Shown here: positions 59,401 to 64,000 of the stretch, in pieces
Position numbering within the stretch: position 1 is the first letter of the stretch
Layout: each line of letters begins with the position of its first letter
DNA from: Adiantum capillus-veneris
Taxonomy: Eukaryota > Streptophyta > Polypodiopsida > Polypodiales > Pteridaceae
Reading direction: 5' to 3'
Assembly: GCA_014529385.2 (NCBI GenBank)
Contig: CM043951.1
Span: 112,346,969-112,410,968 of the forward strand
DNA: 64,000 nt
The notes under the pieces: generated by a model
What the model saw: only the letters and a program-made list of their open reading frames with translations
The model's database searches: none
Told to the model about the DNA's origin: nothing
Program-made: the position numbers and the translations under genes

Positions 59401-61589
59401 CCCATCCACGTCTGCTCTACTACGGATAGAGAGAATTTCACTTTGTCTGGAGCGAGCTAGAACACCTCCAACCTACCTGAGCTAGACATAATTTGAGGCC
59501 ACTTTGCCTCCCTCCATGAACTCAAGCTCTGAAAGGATCCCAAGTACGTGTAGGTGGTAGGGTATCAACACCAACCATATCAATTGACGTGCCACGCCTT
59601 TTCGATGCCCAACACCCAGTGTTTAGGCAAATCCAAGGCAAAATCCCCGACACGTCAGTCGTGTAGGTCATTCAACATCTGATACACTTACCATGTAGAT
59701 GAGCCTAACAAGAAGAAGACCTAGGCAATATCCCTGATCTAGAAAAGCCTGAGGTCAATGACCCTTTTGTTTAAGGCTAAGCAATATAGGTGATCCTAGT
59801 CTTGTAGCGACGCTGCCATGAGAAACATAACACATGAGTCCAATCACAATAGCACCTTAAATATACACAAACAATCTTTTCCAAGTAGTTAGACTATAAG
59901 GGTGTCTACCCTTACACTTCTACCATAAACCATCCACATCACTTCATGATCTAATCCCAAAACCATAAACTACATAACCACTTCAGAACATAACATGGCT
60001 GGAAAAATTCTAGGAGCATAACCATATCCAAAAAAAAAAAAAAGGAGCCACACCGGCTTCCACCATAAAATCACAACCATAATCCATGAGGGAATCTCAG
60101 CCCTTAGCCACAAATCATATTCACACTGAACCAACTCCCACACTTGGATGTTTGACATATCCCCTACAGGCAATCAGAGTCCACACACATTACTCTTAAG
60201 ATATGATATTTTCATGCATAAAATAAGTCCGACCAACAACTAACCATGATATAAAAATCCAATTTTGACAACATCCGACCATGAAAAGTTGATGCATCAT
60301 ATTTGCACTTCACCTCTCTAGCACATAGAGCTAGTTTGACCTAGAAAGGTGGAAAGCAATTATACCCATTCACATGAGGCATCCATATCAACCCATAAAG
60401 TTTCATACATCATATGATAACATTTCATCACCATAAACATGGTGCAAAACAGCTCCGATCCTTAGGTCGACCATAAACAACTTTTTCCCATTTTCGGGAG
60501 CATGCATAACATGCAAATGGAAGTGTTTGACCTCAAACCAATGTATCAAGATCAGATCTATAAAATAGACTAGCACCTTATCACATCACTCTACACACAC
60601 AATACTCACACAACAAATAGTAACCCAAAAAGAAAGCCACTTTAATCATATCTACCTATACGTTTTGGGTTGACTAACCATATACCCTCACATAAGTTTA
60701 TGGAAATCCAACAACTAAAAGTAAATCATCAACTCAAACCATAAATGATATATAAGCGGCTCAGTTAACTCATGAAAAAGCTAAAAATAATAAATTTTTT
60801 CCAAAACTGAACCAAATGTCCGACTAACCTACTAGAACATGGAAACGACCCTCCTTTTCACTTTAGAACCTTACAATACTATCAATCAAGCATCTTAAAT
60901 TAAATTTTGACAAAATAGATATTGAAAGCTGATTTTCTTATTTTTAAAAGAGACCCGAAAATTGGGGATCTTACATCATACCATCGTACCTCTGGCAAAA
61001 AATTCTATAAGACTTAAAATTTTTTGGGGCCTCAACCACCAAAATAATAGTTTTCTACATCACATAATTGATGTCTAGCCCATCCACTAATATACTTGTA
61101 AAATTGTGGAAAACATCTTCGAATCCTTAAATTTTCTAAGCATTGCACTGCTCCAAATGTATACATTTGTCCATGTCACAAGCCATGCAATAAACTCATG
61201 TGCATCTTTTGGAACAAACAAGTATGTGAAAAATGCATTACTTTACACTCAAGTAGAATGCACAATACATACTTTTCCAGACTAAAAAAAAACTGTTGAG
61301 TTAACATGTCAAATTCCTCCTCGTGTTTGTCAAATGAGTAGGAATCAATATCTGGGACAACGTCTTCGTTAGGGCTACACAAAAGATAGAGCACACCGTT
61401 TAGATCTAGTATAAGGGTTGGTCAAATTGAATTATCAAAAGGCAATAAGGAGATAGTTGGGGGAATATACTTTGGATGACTATAATTTCCTCTACATGCA
61501 AATTGAGGGTCCCCTTTTCCTTTGGAATCATTTTAGTAGATAGCATTCAACATTGAAAAATACGGTCGATGCACTATTTGACCAAAACA
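59401..61589. other. Stretch without genes
   Basis: AT-rich, with no credible frame. At 60950-60975 the text GAAAATTGGGGATCTTACA, reversed, resembles the first bases of some plant gypsy LTRs (TGTAAGATCCC). No partner repeat was found. Confidence 0.45.
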
Positions 61590-61830
61590 TGTTGGAATTA
61601 GGGTTGAAGAGAAATGCACACAGCTTGGAGAAGACGAAGGACTCAGCTCAAGGCACACAATAGAGAGTGTGTTACTTAGTGTGCAATGGAAAGATAGATA
61701 GCCCTAGAGTGATGGGCGTATATACAATGCTCGAGGGAAAAAACCTCCTAAAGAGGAAAAAAATGCCCCGGTGGTCCTAATGTGTTCACACACATCAATA
61801 CCACATGTATATGGTAACAAATCCCCCTGC
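61590..61830 (-). repeat. J 3' LTR and polypurine tract
   Basis: TG...CA ends plus a purine tract on the pol side. Only this LTR is in the window, so the borders rest on the end motifs and the tract. Confidence 0.75.
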
Positions 61831-61849
61831 GGTGATGCGATGAACGAGA

Positions 61850-64000
61850 GCTCGCACATGAGTAAAGGGAAGTGCCATGTCGTGAGGACATGATCATACC
61901 ACAAACTGGAGTAAGCCCAAAGCTTTGCGGAAAGCTTCAAACTTCTCACGAGACAATGCCTTTGTGAAAAGTTATGCTGTGTTGTCCTGTGTTCGCACAT
62001 AAGCCAAGCTGATCTCTTCTGCTGAGAGCCACTCCCTCACATAGTGGTAATGCACCTCAATGTGCTTTGTGCAAGCATGAAAAACTGGGTTTCTCGTAGC
62101 TGCCAATCCGCTCTAACTGTCAGTGTAGATAGTATTGGCAGTGTCTTGTCCAACACCCAAATCAGCCATAAGGCGTCTGAGTCATACACACTCAATCGTA
62201 GCTTTGAAGAGTGCCATGTACTCAGCCTCACAACTCGAAGTGGCCACAGTAGGTTGCTTCTTGCTCAACAATGATATACATGAGCTACCAAGCATGAAAC
62301 AAAAAAGCCAGTTCAATCTGAGTCCGTAAAAGCATGTAAGTCTGGCGGCAATGATCCTTCCTTGGTATAAAACAATCCAAGATGTAAAGTGCCAGTAAGG
62401 TAGCGGAAAATCCTCTTCACAGCCTACCAATGTTTAGGACCCTGGGCTGTGCATAAATCTGCTGACCTATGAGACTATAAACTGAATATCCGGCCTCGTG
62501 TTGCATACATAAATGAGTCAGCCAACAGTATTTTGGTAAAGAGTGACATCAACACGATCGACTGCATCATGTAGACTCAACTTCAAACCTATTTCCATGG
62601 GAGTGGCAATAGGTTTGGAATCCTCAAGTCCAAACTTACATAGCAATGTATCTATGTAACTTTTCTGACACAAGGAAATACCACCATCACACTGCTTAAA
62701 CTGTATACCCAAGTAATGATGCAACAGCCCCAAATATTTCATCTTGAAAATAACATTCAAATCAGCCTTAAAATCATCAATATGTCTCTCATTTGGTCTA
62801 GTGATCAACAAATCATCGACACAAAGAACCACAATGAGAAATACATCACCCTCATGCTTTACATACAATGTGCTTTCTGTTGGACTGTTACGAAAGCCTC
62901 GTTTGACCAAATGAGTGTCAGCTTTCTCATACCAAGCACGAGGAGATTGCTTCAACCCATACAAAGCCTTCTTACATCTGCACACTTTGTCCTCTTGTCC
63001 TTTTATGACAAAACCACAACGCTGCATTACATAAACTTCCTCAAATATGTCACCATTCAAGAAAGCAGTAACAATGTCTGATTGATGTATATCCCAACCA
63101 AAATGAGCTTCCAATGCACATAGAAAACACACAGTAGCTATATGACAAGTGGGAGCAAAAGTCTCTTCATAATCTATGCATTTTTGTTGTGCGTAACCCT
63201 TTGCAACAAGTCGAGCCTTATGGCGATCAGTCTCACCATCCGGCTTGCATTTCAACTTGTAAACCCACTTCCTACCAATGGCCTTTTTGCCAGGAGGCAC
63301 ATCACATAAATTTCATGTGTCATTTTCTATAAGTGCATCATATTCTGATTGCATGGCAGCCATCCAATGATCTGAATTTTGTGCTTCATCAAAAGATAGA
63401 GTTTCCTCAACATCATGTAAGCTAGAAATAGCCAAAGCATAACAATCTGATGCATAAGATGCATGGTGAGAGCCTGAACGAGTACAACTAGACAAAGGTG
63501 CATCCAATTTACTGTCACGCAAAGTGTGCACCATCCATTTTGGTATACCTCTAGCCTGCTCATTTTCAGGCCTTTCCTCATCAAGTACATCATGTGCATC
63601 TACATTAGTAATAGGGTGATCTGTAACATTTTCAGAAACCCCCATAGGCTGTACATTTGCCTCATTCGAACTTACATTTTTCTTTCCACCACTGAAAAGA
63701 GGCAACAAAGTGTCATAAATGTCGTATGAGCTTACATTACTGTCTCTAGTACATGGCAACAAGGACTGAACAAAATCTTCCACAAACATTACATCCCTTG
63801 AAACCAGAATATGTTTTGTTTGTGGATCATGATACAACCTGTAACCTTTTCTTTCAGCACTATAACCAACAAAAATACATTTGAGAACCTTATCATCCAA
63901 TTTTCTGCGTTGTGTTTGTGGCACCAAAGCATATGCCAAACAATCAAAAACACACATGTACTCAATAGAAGGCTTTCTATCATGACATGCTTCATATGGA
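61850..64000 (-). pseudogene. J pol: integrase end, RT, RNase H
   Basis: The order is the integrase C-terminal region (LKCIFVGYSAERKGYRLY), a linker, then [48 protein letters not shown] and VLCVDDLLI near 62810. RNase H follows with SSCEAEYMAL and TKHIEVHYHYVRE. The RT motif is CVDD where YVDD is usual. Stops lie near 63313, 62518 and 62480, with a shift in RNase H (62182-62430). The piece is continuous with its own LTR. Confidence 0.88.

Larger units (their letters stand above)
61590..64000 (-). mobile_element. Element J: Ty1/copia retrotransposon, 3' part (runs off the window)
   Basis: A 3' LTR of 230 bp (61590-61819, TGTTGGAATT to GGTAACA) is followed by a polypurine tract (GCAGGGGGATT on the minus strand, 61820-61830) and copia pol on the minus strand to the window end. 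The 5' part and 5' LTR lie beyond 64000. Confidence 0.85.

Overview
The window looks like intergenic DNA of a land plant with a large, repeat-rich nuclear genome. Almost everything readable is LTR retrotransposon of plant type: Ty3/gypsy including the Tat lineage with two RNases H, and Ty1/copia with initiator-Met primer sites. There are also a few TIR elements. I see no host protein gene, rRNA, tRNA or CRISPR array. The species cannot be fixed from sequence alone.

The core is a Russian-doll nest that can be resolved to the base. Element A is a minus-strand Ty3/gypsy element at 4664-48747, flanked by the target duplication GCTTT and sitting inside a small TIR element (halves at about 4511-4658 and 48753-48886). 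Four insertions break A: B, a Tat-type gypsy (5237-13947), in its 3' LTR; F2, a solo LTR (23354-24871), in its RNase H; C, a copia (25690-34693), in its reverse transcriptase; and E, a copia (40299-45758), in its gag. C is broken in turn by G, a small non-autonomous LTR element (29319-31543), and by H2, a TIR element inserted at TTAA (31853-33171). Removing the guests leaves A at about 19.4 kb, which is very large for an LTR retrotransposon.

A's own order in its sense direction (right to left) is: 5' LTR, PBS, a 1.8-kb leader with four 24-bp palindromes, gag, an overlapping protease-RT-RNase H frame, two tandem integrase zinc modules, integrase core, a second retropepsin-like domain, a basic tail with Trp motifs, a 2.7-kb spacer with two more copies of the palindrome, a long unrecognised ORF (ORF3), polypurine tract and 3' LTR. 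The palindromes, the second protease-like fold and ORF3 are the most unusual content here.

Left of the nest are an LTR end related to F2 (1-1158), degenerate tandem repeats, and a second copy (H1) of the TTAA element. Right of the nest are about 4.8 kb of mostly unreadable AT-rich DNA, a decayed gypsy (I, about 53630-59400) with an extra unrecognised ORF upstream of gag, about 2.2 kb without genes, and the 3' part of a minus-strand copia (J, from 61590 past the window end). All coding frames carry stops or shifts, so they are listed as pseudogenes, although E and C are close to intact.
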